From Anastrepha obliqua (lineage: Eukaryota > Arthropoda > Insecta > Diptera > Tephritidae), in assembly GCF_027943255.1 (NCBI RefSeq), contig NC_072893.1:37036001-37100000 (forward strand): a stretch of DNA of 64,000 nucleotides, given 5' to 3'. Position numbers and translations under genes: made by a program. The notes beneath the pieces were generated by a model, which was not told where the DNA came from, ran no database searches, and saw only the letters and a list, made by a program, of their open reading frames with translations. Position 1 is the first letter of the stretch. Every line of letters starts with the position of its first letter. This document shows positions 10,738 to 20,789 of the stretch, one piece after another.

Positions 10738-11356
10738 ATTAAAACACGTCTCGCAGAAGATTGGAAAGACTATAAAGATGTTCTGAGAATCTATAAGAAG
10801 GAAATCTGAAATGCCCAAAGGCAATCTTGGAAATCTTTCTGCGAAGAGGTTGAGGGGGCAACTGAAACCTCCAGACTTTGTAAGATATTAGCGGGAAGAC
10901 CTTGGGAACTGCTACAGAAAAGTGATGGCACTTTCACTACAACCAGTAAAGAGTCAGTTAGAACTTTTACTTAACACTCGTTTTCCAGGGAGCTCAAATA
11001 TTACTGGGCATGACATGGAAGGTACAGTACACTGTTGTGAATAGATGCTATAACTGAGGACCGACTCTTATGAGCGATTGAAAGTTTTGAAACCTCTTAA
11101 ATCCCCGGGTCAAGATGGTATTTATCCAGTGGAACTTCAGAAGTCCCTGGATATCTAACACACTGGGTACTAGCAATCTTCAGAGGTTGCTTTCTTTACG
11201 GTCATATACCTCTTAAGTGGAGACAAGTCAAAATGGTTTTCATTCCAAAAGCTAGTAGAAACTCACATACCCACCCAAAAGACTTAAGACCGATACCTCT
11301 TTCTTCTTTCCTACTGAAAACTTTGGTACACCGCAAGGTGGAGTCCTCCCACTGTT
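10738..11356 (+). mobile_element. LOA-like LINE reverse transcriptase, 5' portion
   Basis: Conceptual translation of the plus strand, with several frame changes, gives reverse transcriptase landmarks: CEEVEGATETSRLCKILAG, then PLKSPGQDGIYPVELQK, GHIPLKWRQVKMVFIPKAS, KDLRPIPLSSFLLKTL, and finally TPQGGVLPLF at the edge. The pattern (SPGxDGIxPxxLQ, FIPK, RPIxLxSFLLKTLE) fits the LOA/I group of non-LTR elements. The frame stops at 11356 because a piggyBac element is inserted there, and the polymerase resumes at 13851. The copy is dead. Confidence 0.8.
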
Positions 11357-11360
11357 TTAA

Positions 11361-13846
11361 GCCTAGAAAGCTAAACCCCGCCTCTGAGGCGCAAAGATTG
11401 TCATTTTTACGTATTTCATTATGATTGAATGCAAGTGGCAGCACGAGCTTTCAAACCATTATAGCGGTCTCTTGTGTGAGTTTGTGGGCGAACGTTCATT
11501 GCGCAAAGTTTTTTTGTTACGGAGATATATTAATTCGTGTTGCCTGAGAGGCGAGGTTTAGTATTAAAGGTATTTTTCTGACTACATATTATTTGTAAAT
11601 ATTTCCTTTTTTTGCGACAGTAGCTATAATGTTAATGGCTTTTTCGTTTAGAGATGTGTACTTCTGACTCCCAAATAGAAAAATGGCTGGAGGAGCTGTC
11701 GATAAATGGAAGCGAAATAGAGGACAATTTAGAAAAGGATTTCGATTCAGACGATAGTCTAATTGATCCAAACTTTCAGATTGAATCTGAAGATGAAGTT
11801 GAAAATATAATTGTAGGCAATCAAGAATTGACTCCTGTTGCAGTTTCACCTATAGACGTACCACAAAGTAATGACCAACCTAATGACTCTTTAATAATCA
11901 AGCCTTCCGAAGCTATTGTAAGAGGTAAGAACAATTTCATTTGGTCGACTGAACCGTCTTCTACAAAACGAAGCTCAAGTAGAACTCCAGCGAGGAATAT
12001 TGTTCATATTTTACCGGGTTCAAAGAGAGAATTTAGGGACGTTACAAAGCCTTTAGATTGTTTTGAACAATTTTTCACACCAAATATAATTGAAGAAATT
12101 CTTCTTTATACCAACGATGACATTAAAGTTAAATCCAATAATTACAAAAAACAAACCACAACCACATCATTAACTAGAACAGAAGAACTTCGCGCTCTCC
12201 TTGGAATTTTGGTTTTAAGTGGTGCGCTAAAGAACAACCATTTGTCAACTAAAGAGCTTTTTGATCCTTTGCTCTGCGGATCTAAAAATGTTGCTACAAT
12301 GAGTATGGAACGCTTCAGATTTCTTATAAATTGCCTTCATTTTGATGATCGGAACACACGAGAAAATAGAAGAAAGACCGATAAATTTGCTCCCATTAGA
12401 AACATATGGGAGATTTTTATTCAGCAATGTAGAGAAAACTTTAAACCGGGGTCATATGTGACAATAGACGAACAGCTACTAGCATTTAGAGGTCGATGTC
12501 CATTCCGAATGTACATACCAAACAAACCAGCTAAATACGGAATAAAAATTGTGCTAGTCTGCGATGTCAGAACTAAATATATGTTTGATGCTTCACCATA
12601 TTTGGGAAAAAATTTTAATACAGTAGCTGGCGAACCGTTAGGTTCTTATTATTGTAAGCTTCTTACTAGAACTATACATGGAACAAATAGAAACATAACT
12701 GTAGACAATTGGTTCACTTCCATACCATTAGCAGAACAGCTATTAGCGGATCCTTATAAGTTAACTTTAATTGGAACAATCAAAACTAACAAAAAAGAAA
12801 TTCCAGATGAGTTGAAGCATAATACATCCCGTCGTATTGGAACATCCATGTTCGGTTTCCATGATAAGTTAAGTCTTGTTAGCTATAAAGCAAAGCCTTT
12901 TTAATATCAATTATGCACGACGAACCCACACTTAACTCACTATCAAAAAAACCTGTAATTATTGAATCCTAATATATAATGCAACAAAAGGTGCTGTTGA
13001 CACTTTTGATCAGATGTGTTGTCATGCCAGCTGCAGCCGCAAAACCAGGCGTTGGCCATTGTGTATGTTTTACGGTATGATAAATATGGCAGTATTGAAT
13101 AGTTATATTCTCTATGTTTCAAACTGTGACCAGAAACAAATAAAGCCAATGAGCAGAAGGGATTTCATGAAGGATCTTAGTAAGGACTTGTGCTGTGACT
13201 GGCTCTCAATGAGACTTCAAGAAAGACCATCTATGCAAAAACGAGCTCTTGAAGCAATAACCGACTCCATTCATAGCTCCGAAGAGCAGCAAGAAAACTC
13301 TGAACCACAAATAAAGAAAGGGAAAAGATCAATGTGCAATTACTGTCCATCAAGCAAGAAACGTATGAGTGTTTATTATTGTGCAAAATGCAATAGAACA
13401 TACTGCCTGGAGCATAGATCCCCAAATTGCTATACATGCGATATCAGAAAAAAGGTCTGAATTAATTTTTATGTACAAAACAAAATGTTAATAATATATT
13501 TGAAATTCTTTATTTTTATGAAACTTAGTACAATTAGCTATAAGAAAAATATGAATTTTATGTTTTTGTTTTAAAGAAAAAAAAATTATAAAATTTTTTC
13601 TAAACGATATCCTTGGAAAAAAAAAATTTAAGTGTTAATTTAGTAAGTACATAATTGGCTTATAAAAACAATTTGATGAAATATTTTTTTTATATTATAG
13701 TTAAATAGTCCAACTCTCAAAAAATAAAATGTTTTTCAATACAAAAACTTAACAAAAATTAGAGAAGAATTTTGTTTTTTCAAAAAGTAGCCTGATAGGC
13801 GAGCTTTAGTTCTAAGCGTTTAAAAAAAATGTTTAGTTTTCTAGGG
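11361..13846 (+). mobile_element. piggyBac-type transposon, 2486 bp, with TTAA target duplication
   Basis: TTAA at 11357-11360 and 13847-13850 flank the element. The ends are GCCTAGAAAGCTAAAC on the left and, reverse complemented, CCCTAGAAAACTAAAC on the right (14 of 16 match). A 20-25 bp motif (CCTGAnAGGCGAGnTTTAGT) occurs near 11543 and near 13792 in the same orientation. Deleting the element restores the polymerase frame of the LOA-like LINE except for a TAA codon lying in the target site, so this is an insertion into that LINE. Confidence 0.92.
11654..13460 (+). pseudogene. piggyBac transposase, nearly complete, two frameshifts
   Basis: This is a cut-and-paste transposase of the piggyBac superfamily. 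The first frame (11654-12904, 416 codons) has an acidic N-terminus (to about residue 60) and the DDE-like core. The first catalytic Asp is in TIDEQLLAFRGR (residue 272) and the second in TVDNWFTSIPLA (residue 351). A shift near 12898 and another near 12968 separate it from the last part, which holds the third Asp (AVDTFDQMCC, about 12990-13019), RRWPL, and a C-terminal Cys-rich zinc-binding domain (CNYCPSSKKRMSVYYCAKCN, CLEH) ending at 13460. All catalytic residues remain, so the lesions look recent. It cannot make active protein as read. Confidence 0.93.
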
Positions 13847-13850
13847 TTAA

Positions 13851-14515
13851 TGGAACACAATTGCAAATAAACTTCTGTTAATACTGGAATCGGTGGGCTG
13901 TAAGATGATAGCTTACGCCGATGATATTGTTATTGCTGTTTCTGGTAATTTTTTATCTACATTAAGAGACCCAATACAAAATGCTCTAGATATACTTTCT
14001 AGGTGGGCAGAAAAGTGTGGTGGGCAGAAAAGTGTAGGAGTCAACCCAGGCAAAACACAACTCATATCCTTCACTAGGAAACACAGAATCACTCAGCTAA
14101 GTCCAATTATACTCAAAGGGGAAGCTCTTGTGATTTCGGAAGAAACCAAGTACTTGGGACTAAACATAGATAGGAAATTGACTTGGAAGTCAAACATCTT
14201 AGAAAGAGTTAGGAAAGCGAATCTTGCTTTTATGCCTGCAAGAGAGTTTTAGGTAAGACCTGGGAAATTAAACCTAAGGTTGCTCATTGGGTTTATACTG
14301 CTGCCGTCAGACTCATTCTTCTATATGGAAATGTTGCTTGGTGGTGTTCTATGCAGACAAAAACCGATTCTAATTTATTGAATAAGGTGCAGAGATCAGC
14401 GGAATTATACAATATGTGGTGTCACGAAAACCACGCCATCCATGGCTTTGGATATCGTATTACTGAATATTCAAATTGAGATTGAAAATATACGTGGTGC
14501 GCTAGATCTCATCTT
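13851..14515 (+). mobile_element. LOA-like LINE reverse transcriptase, 3' portion
   Basis: It continues the polymerase interrupted at 11356: WNTIANKLLLILESVGCK, then the catalytic YADD box (MIAYADDIVIAV at about 13900-13935), GVNPGKTQLISFTRKHRI, TKYLGLNIDRKLTWKSNILE, and after a frame change GKTWEIKPKVAHWVYTA and ALDIVLLNIQIEIEN. The polymerase is split only by the piggyBac insertion plus small lesions. The RNase H domain expected downstream in this group is missing here. Confidence 0.82.
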
Positions 14516-14577
14516 TGCTTTAGTATCGTATTAAAAGATGCTTTCATGCCACTTACTTAGCATCGCGTTTTATTTTT

Positions 14578-15205
14578 GAAAGCTTGTTTAGTATCGCTAG
14601 CCATGTCCTGTATGATCAAATAAAAGGCCTCGATATTATTATTGATGCATCATTTACATTCAGTAATCACATACTCTCTGTCATTTCTAAATATTATGCG
14701 ATGCTTGGCTTCATTCGGCGTAATAGCACAGGATTCTCTGACTCATACACATTAAAATTGCTTTTTTCTTTTGTACGTTCTCACCTTGAACACCCCTATT
14801 ATTTATCAACAATTATAAATCAACAGTGTAGAGAAAGTTCAAAAGGTTTTTTTAAGTATGCTTTACCGTCTTTACAATTTACTGCACCTCATCGTTTACT
14901 TCTCTGAAATCTCAAACCTCTAGAAATTAGAATATCTGCTGTCTCCTTAATTTTTGCACATAATATTACAAAGCGAGATGTTGACTGTGCTGCCCTTCTG
15001 GAATAAATAAGAAAAAGAAAATAACTACGAAATTACCACCCTTTTTATGCAAGTAATAACAAAACAGTTAATGCCCATAACGCGCCAATTGTTCGCGCTC
15101 TCAATGAGTTCAACCAGATCTCATCTCTTATCGAGCTTGATTTTTCTTTATCTAATGATGCTTTCATTAACCTTCTAAATGTTTTGTATATAATCTTACG
15201 AGCTG
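14578..15205 (+). mobile_element. Jockey/I-like LINE polymerase C-terminal fragment
   Basis: The frame at 14584-14907 contains LDIIIDASFTFSNHI, YYAMLGFIRRNSTGFSD, TLKLLFSFVRSHLEH, typical of the thumb region after a reverse transcriptase. After a stop the next conserved piece is LKPLEIRISAVSLIFAHNI, continuing to about 15205. It is truncated at both ends. Confidence 0.75.
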
Positions 15206-15839
15206 CTTTAAATCGTGGACTGGCCTTACGGCAAGATGCGTTTTCATAATTCCCCACACATTTTCAATGCGGTTGGCGTCTGGGGACTGGGAAGGCAAGT
15301 CGATTACTGTTTCTTATTTCCAGGCCTTACAGAGTCGACTTTAGTGTGTTGGTTCATTATCCTCTTGCAAGATCCAACCATTGTTTCTTTCTGGATACAT
15401 CTCTTTCACCGACCTCAGAAATAAGTTTTGACCATTTTTTCGACGTTCAAGCTCGCTTAAGTGGATCGCAAGCCCAAAAAGATGCTTGTTCCGAGAAAAC
15501 AACCTTACTCCAATCGCGTTCCATGTTTTCAATGAGTTTTTTTTTTTGAGAGCAGTGGTTTTGTTGATGTAGGGCGGTAGGATATGTTCGCCTCCTTCAG
15601 TCGTCGTTCGATCGTGCTGATACTTACCTATTTCCTTTCCCTCATGTATTTCGTGTTTAGCAAGAACTTATCGTGCTTGGCGTAGTCGCAAAGAAGGGTC
15701 CACTTAAAAAGTTGGGCTATTACTTTATCTAGCTTTTTTGTCGTCACTCGTTTCAAGCCGCGCTCGGAGAAGTTATCAACATTTTTGTGCACTTTATACC
15801 GCTGATTTAACATCACAACAAACTTTTTTGATTTTTTAA
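15206..15839 (-). mobile_element. Tc1-like transposase remnant, C-terminal portion
   Basis: Read on the minus strand from 15839: an N-terminal-domain piece (RYKVHKNVDNFSERGLKRVT, KLDKVIAQLF), TKYM, a 1-bp shift near 15645, KTWNAIGVRLFSRNKHLFG, WILQEDNEPTH (second catalytic Asp) at about 15341-15375, then LPSQSPDANRIENVWGIMKT near 15235-15290. This is the Tc1 pattern, with the acidic residue in IENVWG. The upstream start of the same protein lies at 16766-16875, separated by the rosa insertion. The element is dead, with stops and no right end found. Confidence 0.82.
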
Positions 15840-15841
15840 TA

Positions 15842-16763
15842 AAGGGTGTTTTTTTAGAGGTTAGGTTTTCAAGTTGGCACTACTTTTTTCGTAGATGGTC
15901 TTTTTGACAGCTGTCACTTGATTTATGCTTTGTTTTGCCATTTCATAATGAATAGACTTACACCTGAACAACGTTTGCAAATCGTGCAAATTTATTACGA
16001 AAATAATGGTTCGGTTCGCGCGACGCGTGAAGAAAATTTTGTTCAGCGATGAAGCTCACTTTTGGTTGAATGGGTATGTCAATAAGCAAAATTGTCGCAT
16101 TTGGAGTGAACATAATCCACAAGCCATTGCTGAGACGCCGTTACATCCTCAAAAAGTCACTGTTTGGTGTGCTCTATGGGCAGAGGGAATCATTGGTCCA
16201 TATTTCTTTAAAAATGAAGCCGGCCATAATGTTACAGTCAATGGAGAGCGCTAAAGAGCCATGATTAATGACTTTTTCGTGCCTGAATTGGACGATGTTG
16301 ATGTGGACGACCTTTGGTTCCAACAAGACGGCGCTACATGCCATACAGCCAACGCAACAATCGATTTATTGAAGGAAACTTTTGGTGGGCGCATTATCTC
16401 GCGCCGTGGACCTGTGGCGTGGCCTCCAAGATCGTGCGATATAACACCGCTGGACTATTTCTTGTGGGGCTATGTGAAGTCGCTTGTCTACGCAGATAAG
16501 CCCGAGACGATTGACGTCTTGGAAGAGAATATTCGGCGCGTTATTGCTGACATACGGCCCCAATTGGTGCAAAAAGTGGTCGAAAATTGGGCCTCTCGGC
16601 TGGAATTTATTCGAGCCAGCCGCGGCGGCCACTTGCCCGAAATCATTTTTAAAACATAATGGCAAACCCTTATCTTCATAATAAAGCTAAATTCTTGGCC
16701 ATAACATTAAATTATATACGTTTTGTTTCATCTTGAAAACCTAACCTCTAAAAAAACACCCTT
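15842..16763 (+). mobile_element. Internally deleted rosa-type DD41D transposon, 922 bp
   Basis: Near-perfect inverted ends of about 32 bp (AAGGGTGTTTTTTTAGAGGT) are flanked by TA at 15840-15841 and 16764-16765. A start (MNRLTPEQRLQIVQIYYENN) at 15947 is fused by an internal deletion to the catalytic part in another frame at about 16020 (FSDEAHFWLNGYVNKQNCRI, first Asp). A TAA replaces a sense codon at about 16253. The remainder (WFQQDGATCHTA, then CDITPLDYFLWG, ending GGHLPEIIFKT at 16656) has 41 residues between the second and third Asp. That spacing defines DD41D. Insertion is inside a Tc1-like element. Confidence 0.93.
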
Positions 16764-16765
16764 TA

Positions 16766-16875
16766 CTTTTGCAACCGCGGCGTAAGACAATTTCGGCCCT
16801 TTCGAATGCGTGCATAAGAATATTGCCTCGAAACGCTTCGCGTACTTCTCGCTCATTTTGACTTGGTTGCGTTTA
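16766..16875 (-). pseudogene. N-terminus of the same Tc1-like transposase
   Basis: The minus strand from 16857 reads MSEKYAKRFEAIFLCTHSKG then PKLSYAAVAK, stopping exactly at the TA that borders the rosa element. It continues in the 15206-15839 block, showing that the two are halves of one transposase. A palindromic-looking end may lie near 17020 (TTATCTTCTGACACAG) but its partner was not found. Confidence 0.75.
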
Positions 16876-17212
16876 CAGAAAAGTTTCGAACCACACTACC
16901 CTGAGTTAGCGCTGACGTCGTAGCTCTTGAATGAGACTATTACGCAGCAAAAAGCAGAACGAAATATATCTTGATTTTACAAGAAAAATACCGGTTCTTA
17001 TCTTCTGACACAGACTGTAGATCTGAAAATATATTTCGTTTGGCAGTCCAAGAAGATTTCTTAAGCCAATCTGACGTACGGAGACGCAAACAAACTAAAA
17101 GTTTCCCTACGTGTCCCCCTCGGAAGAGAAGATCGGTCTAATACCTTTCCGGGATGCTTGAGTTATTCTATTTGTTGTTAGCTTATATTAGATGTTTGCC
17201 AATAAAGGGTGA
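16876..17212. other. Spacer, probably flank of the Tc1-like element
   Basis: No coding region was recognised. Part of it is likely the untranslated left arm of the Tc1-like element. Confidence 0.35.
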
Positions 17213-18095
17213 TCCATTTAGAGGTATCGGATTTCAAATTGAAATAAACAACAAAGATTCAAATTGATTAGGCAATCTTTATTATTTTTGTGCCCTTGAG
17301 ACTTTGAACCCTTCATGACATTTATTTATTAAAGATAATTCCTTTCAAATGTTAACCCCAACTGCGCCGCAATTCGGTCATCCGTAAACACCCATTTTGA
17401 ATGACTGGCTTGAGGACTTCCGTCGGTATCTCGTGAATAATTTTAGAAATATTGGCTTCCAATGCCTCAATCGAAGCTGGTTTATCCACAAAACATTTAG
17501 ACTTTATCCCCACAAATAAAAGTCTTGCCAATCCACTCGTCTGAGTCGAGAGATAAATTGCTCACCGAAACGATGGTGCAGTAAACCCATTGTTTGACGG
17601 GCTGTATAGCAAGAAACGCCATCTTGTTGGAACCGAATGTGTTTGTGTTGGGGAGATCACGGGCTTCAATTTCCGACATCGAAAAGTCGTTCATCTTGGC
17701 GCCATAGCGTTCGCTTTTCACTGTTACATCGGTACCAGCCTCTTCTTTGAAGAAATATGTGCCAATGATTCCTCCAGCCCATTGGTCACACAAAACTGTT
17801 ATTTTCAATGGATGTAATGGCTGTTCTTGCATGGCGTTGGGTTGCTCTTCCGCTATTGCAATTTTGCTTGTTGACGTAGCCATTAAACCAAAAATGGGCC
17901 TCATCGCTGAACACCTTAAGTTGACCTGAGCGCGCGATGAACACTTTTCAGAGGGCGACGATTTTCGTAATACAATTTTACGATTTGTAAACATTGTTGA
18001 AGCGTACATATTTCCATGATGAAATATCAATGAATACTGAAAAAAGCAATGTATTTAGTTTGACAGTAGTTACGCGTGATCTGTGAAAAACCCCT
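17213..18095 (-). mobile_element. Degenerate DD41D transposon remnant
   Basis: On the minus strand, fragments of a DD41D transposase appear in several frames. They include VNKQNC-like sequence at about 17870, GGIIGTYFFKEEAG at 17730-17780, KMNDFSMSEIE near 17690, and a block that reads as QQDGVSCYTARQTMG in another frame at about 17580-17620. The right edge (AAAGGGTGATCCATTTAGAG at 17213) resembles the end of the rosa element at 15842. Many stops and shifts are present, so the boundaries are approximate. Confidence 0.65.
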
Positions 18096-18099
18096 ATTG

Positions 18100-19500
18100 G
18101 TAAAAGTACCGCCAATCTCACCACGCTTTACTTGAGGTATAGTGTGACGATAGCCTCCACGTGCGACATGGAAAGCGAGAAGACCTATCTGCGCAAGAGA
18201 AGGCTTCGCGCTAAGTTTTAAATTAGAATTTTTAGAAATACTTTTAGTATGCAGCTTTATAGATTATTATATTTTAATAAAATGAAGTCCAAGTTTAAAG
18301 TTGCTGAAAATTCTCCTTGATTTTAAAAAATTTTTTCCCTTTTCATTTTTTGCATTTTTTTCTAAATTTGTATGACGAATTCGAGACATTTTTTTATGGA
18401 AATGAAAAATATGGAATTGTGATGAAAAGCGTTACGTTCTGAAATTACGTTCGAGAATCTGTTGTAAGTTATTTATTTATTTATCAATCGATTGCTTCAA
18501 TAAATTTTCGCGTGGTAAATTAACGCAACTGCATGTACCCCATAAAATCTAAATATTTAAAAGTGTGACTGAGTGGGATTTCTTCAGCCTAGATAAAATC
18601 ATTATTTGCCACCCATTAGTGGCTGTCATATGTTCTGGCAGCAAAACTTGTCGCCATATTTCGCACAGATGCAAGTTGTTGACCCAACAAGTGGCCAACG
18701 TACAATGCATGCCAATGTATTCCACTGAAAATGTGTGCATTCATGCGTCTATGTTCTTACTCTATATGTATGCATGTAAATATGTAAATATGTTTCTAAC
18801 AAAAACGCCTTAATTACATTGACTTCCTGGCTGCGCGACTTGTCCGGGCCGCTGCAAATGTTTCGACTCATTCTCGCAGTTTTCTGCCACTTTTACTTAT
18901 GTAGTCACTCGTATGCTTTTGTGTTGTTTTTATATTTATAAACATATTTTGTTTTTGTTACAGTTTTCTTTTATTTCTATTACTTTGCAATTTTACATCT
19001 GCGCGTGCTCTCCGACATTAATACAGACATGCATACATACATACTTACATATTATATAATATGTTATACACTTTAAAAGGAATTGAAGCAGCCACATGTG
19101 TCCATCAGTAGGTGGAAGGTTCCTTCAAACACAGTGTCAGCACACTGAAAAATATATTTCTGAAACATGAATTAAACGAAAAAAGTAATAATAACCACTG
19201 TGCAGCACCCAAGAGAGACAAGAATGCGGTAAAGCACTTATGAAAGAGGAAGAATATTGGACCACCCGCAAAATTTGTTCTTAAACGTCACATTTTTTTC
19301 TAATTGTGTATTGAAGTGAAACTTTTTAGGCGTCGTTGGACGAGCGAGAATGTAGCGTAAAACTTCAAGGTCATGCAACATTTTGGTCATTTTCGTTCCG
19401 CGAGAGAGAAAAAAGATATAACGTAGAGGAAAAGGAGAGAGAGAGCTTTACCTTATGTATATCTTAGATACACTTTAGGCTATTTTTCATGAATTTTTTT
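18100..19500. other. Spacer, nothing recognised
   Basis: AT-rich sequence without recognisable genes. A short CATA microsatellite lies at about 19028-19050. No inverted ends were found. Confidence 0.4.
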
Positions 19501-20330
19501 CGTGGTTGCTAATTTCTAGTGAGAAATAATACTGCCTACTTTTTGGCGCTTGTTTGTTTGAGGAAACTTGTAGGAAATATATTTTTGGTGCCTACTTTTT
19601 GGCGTTATATTTCTTTGGTGCCTACTGATAGGGCGTTTTCTGGTCCCAATTTTTTTTTGACTTTTTTTTTGTGCTTACTTTCGGGCGCTTATTTCCGTTT
19701 CCTGGCTAATGCTTGTGCGTTCTATAAAGTGATATCCATTTTGGCGTCGGATTTATTGGTATTGCGTTGTGCCTTTGCAGCGGTCCTGGAACCGCTGCGT
19801 TTGTTCGGGGTTTGTGTCCGACGTTTTTCTACACCGGTCGATCCTTCTCCGTTTTTTGTAAATTTTGTTTATTTGTATTCTCTGCAAATGTTGTGAATTT
19901 ATTTAGATATATATTCTTTCTCTTTCTCTCTCTCTCTCTCATTCTCTCACGGGTCTCTCCCTCCTTCACTTCTGTTATGTGTACTACGCTACACGCACTT
20001 TTTTGTTTTTTTTACGGAACCATATATAAAAACTATATTAGTTGTAAAGTATAGAAAACAGTTGAAAAGCTGAAATATTATTATCCGTCGAGAAAGATGA
20101 GTAAATCGACTCCATGAAAATATTTTGTTTTTTTTTGTCAAAAAGTACTTACTTTTACTCTGTTATCGACAATGGATCACAGGCACTTTAATTCCGCTTT
20201 TTCACGCTTTTGCACTAAAGTGAGGTTACTTCAAAATGTCATGAAATCATAGACAATTTTTTTGCGTTTTATTGTTCCTAAATATATATTTAATGGATTA
20301 AAAAAGTTTTAATTATTATTATTTTTTTTT
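19501..20330. other. T-rich spacer with short direct repeats and a CT tract
   Basis: A unit close to TTGGTGCCTACTTTTTGGCG recurs two or three times at 19540-19640, and a CT-rich microsatellite sits at about 19913-19955. The two long open frames here are T-rich low-complexity translations without motifs, so no gene is called. Confidence 0.4.
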
Positions 20331-20332
20331 TA

Positions 20333-20535
20333 ATTGGCGCTAACAACCGTTTCGAGTGTTTGGCTCAGCTTCTCCTCCTATTTGTTGTGAGCGTCTTAAT
20401 GTTGTTCTACAAATGGAGGGACCTACAGTTTTAAGCCGACTCCGAACGGCAGATATTTTTATGAGTAGCTTTTTCATGGCAGATATACACTCGGAGGTTT
20501 GCCACTGCCTGCAGAGGGGGTCCGCTATTAGAAAA
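20333..20535 (-). mobile_element. SINE family 1 body, antisense, head missing
   Basis: It carries the family landmarks in reverse order: GCTTCTCCTCCTATTTGT, ACAAATGGAGGGACCTACAG, CATGGCAGATATACACTCGG, CTATTAGAAAAAC. The tRNA-like head expected to its right is absent and is replaced by a LINE fragment at 20536. Confidence 0.78.
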
Positions 20536-20770
20536 ACTTCTTACGCAATTTTGGCCGAGTTTAACAAAGTGCACCAGTCTCGAGCTAACCGATGTCAGTA
20601 GGAAATACCAAGTAAAGCCAAGTCCTTCTCCACCTGACCTTTCCAGCGCAGCGGAGGTCTTCCTCTTCCTCTGTTACCACTAGCTGGTACCGCATCGATT
20701 ACTTTCAGAGCCCGAGCGTTTGACTCTATTCGGACGGCATGAGCCAGCCAACTTAGCCGCTGGATCTAGA
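20536..20770 (-). mobile_element. LINE C-terminal fragment, antisense
   Basis: Minus-strand translation gives QRLSWLAHAVRIESNARALK, then VIDAVPASGNRGRGRPPLRW, KGQVEKDLALLGIS, with a stop after this and LARDWCTLLNSAKIA following. This is the widespread insect LINE ending with a GRGRPPLRW motif. It adjoins the SINE body directly. Confidence 0.75.
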
Positions 20771-20789
20771 TTTTATTACCAAAACAAAA

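Noticed and set aside
11530..11533. TTAA at 11530 as the left end of the piggyBac
   Set aside because: Sequence after it does not match the right end; the better match starts at 11361 after TTAA 11357-11360, which also restores the LINE frame.
19519..20054. Two overlapping 95-125-codon frames that look membrane-like
   Set aside because: The Phe/Leu richness simply reflects T-rich DNA, and the second frame ends in a CT microsatellite.
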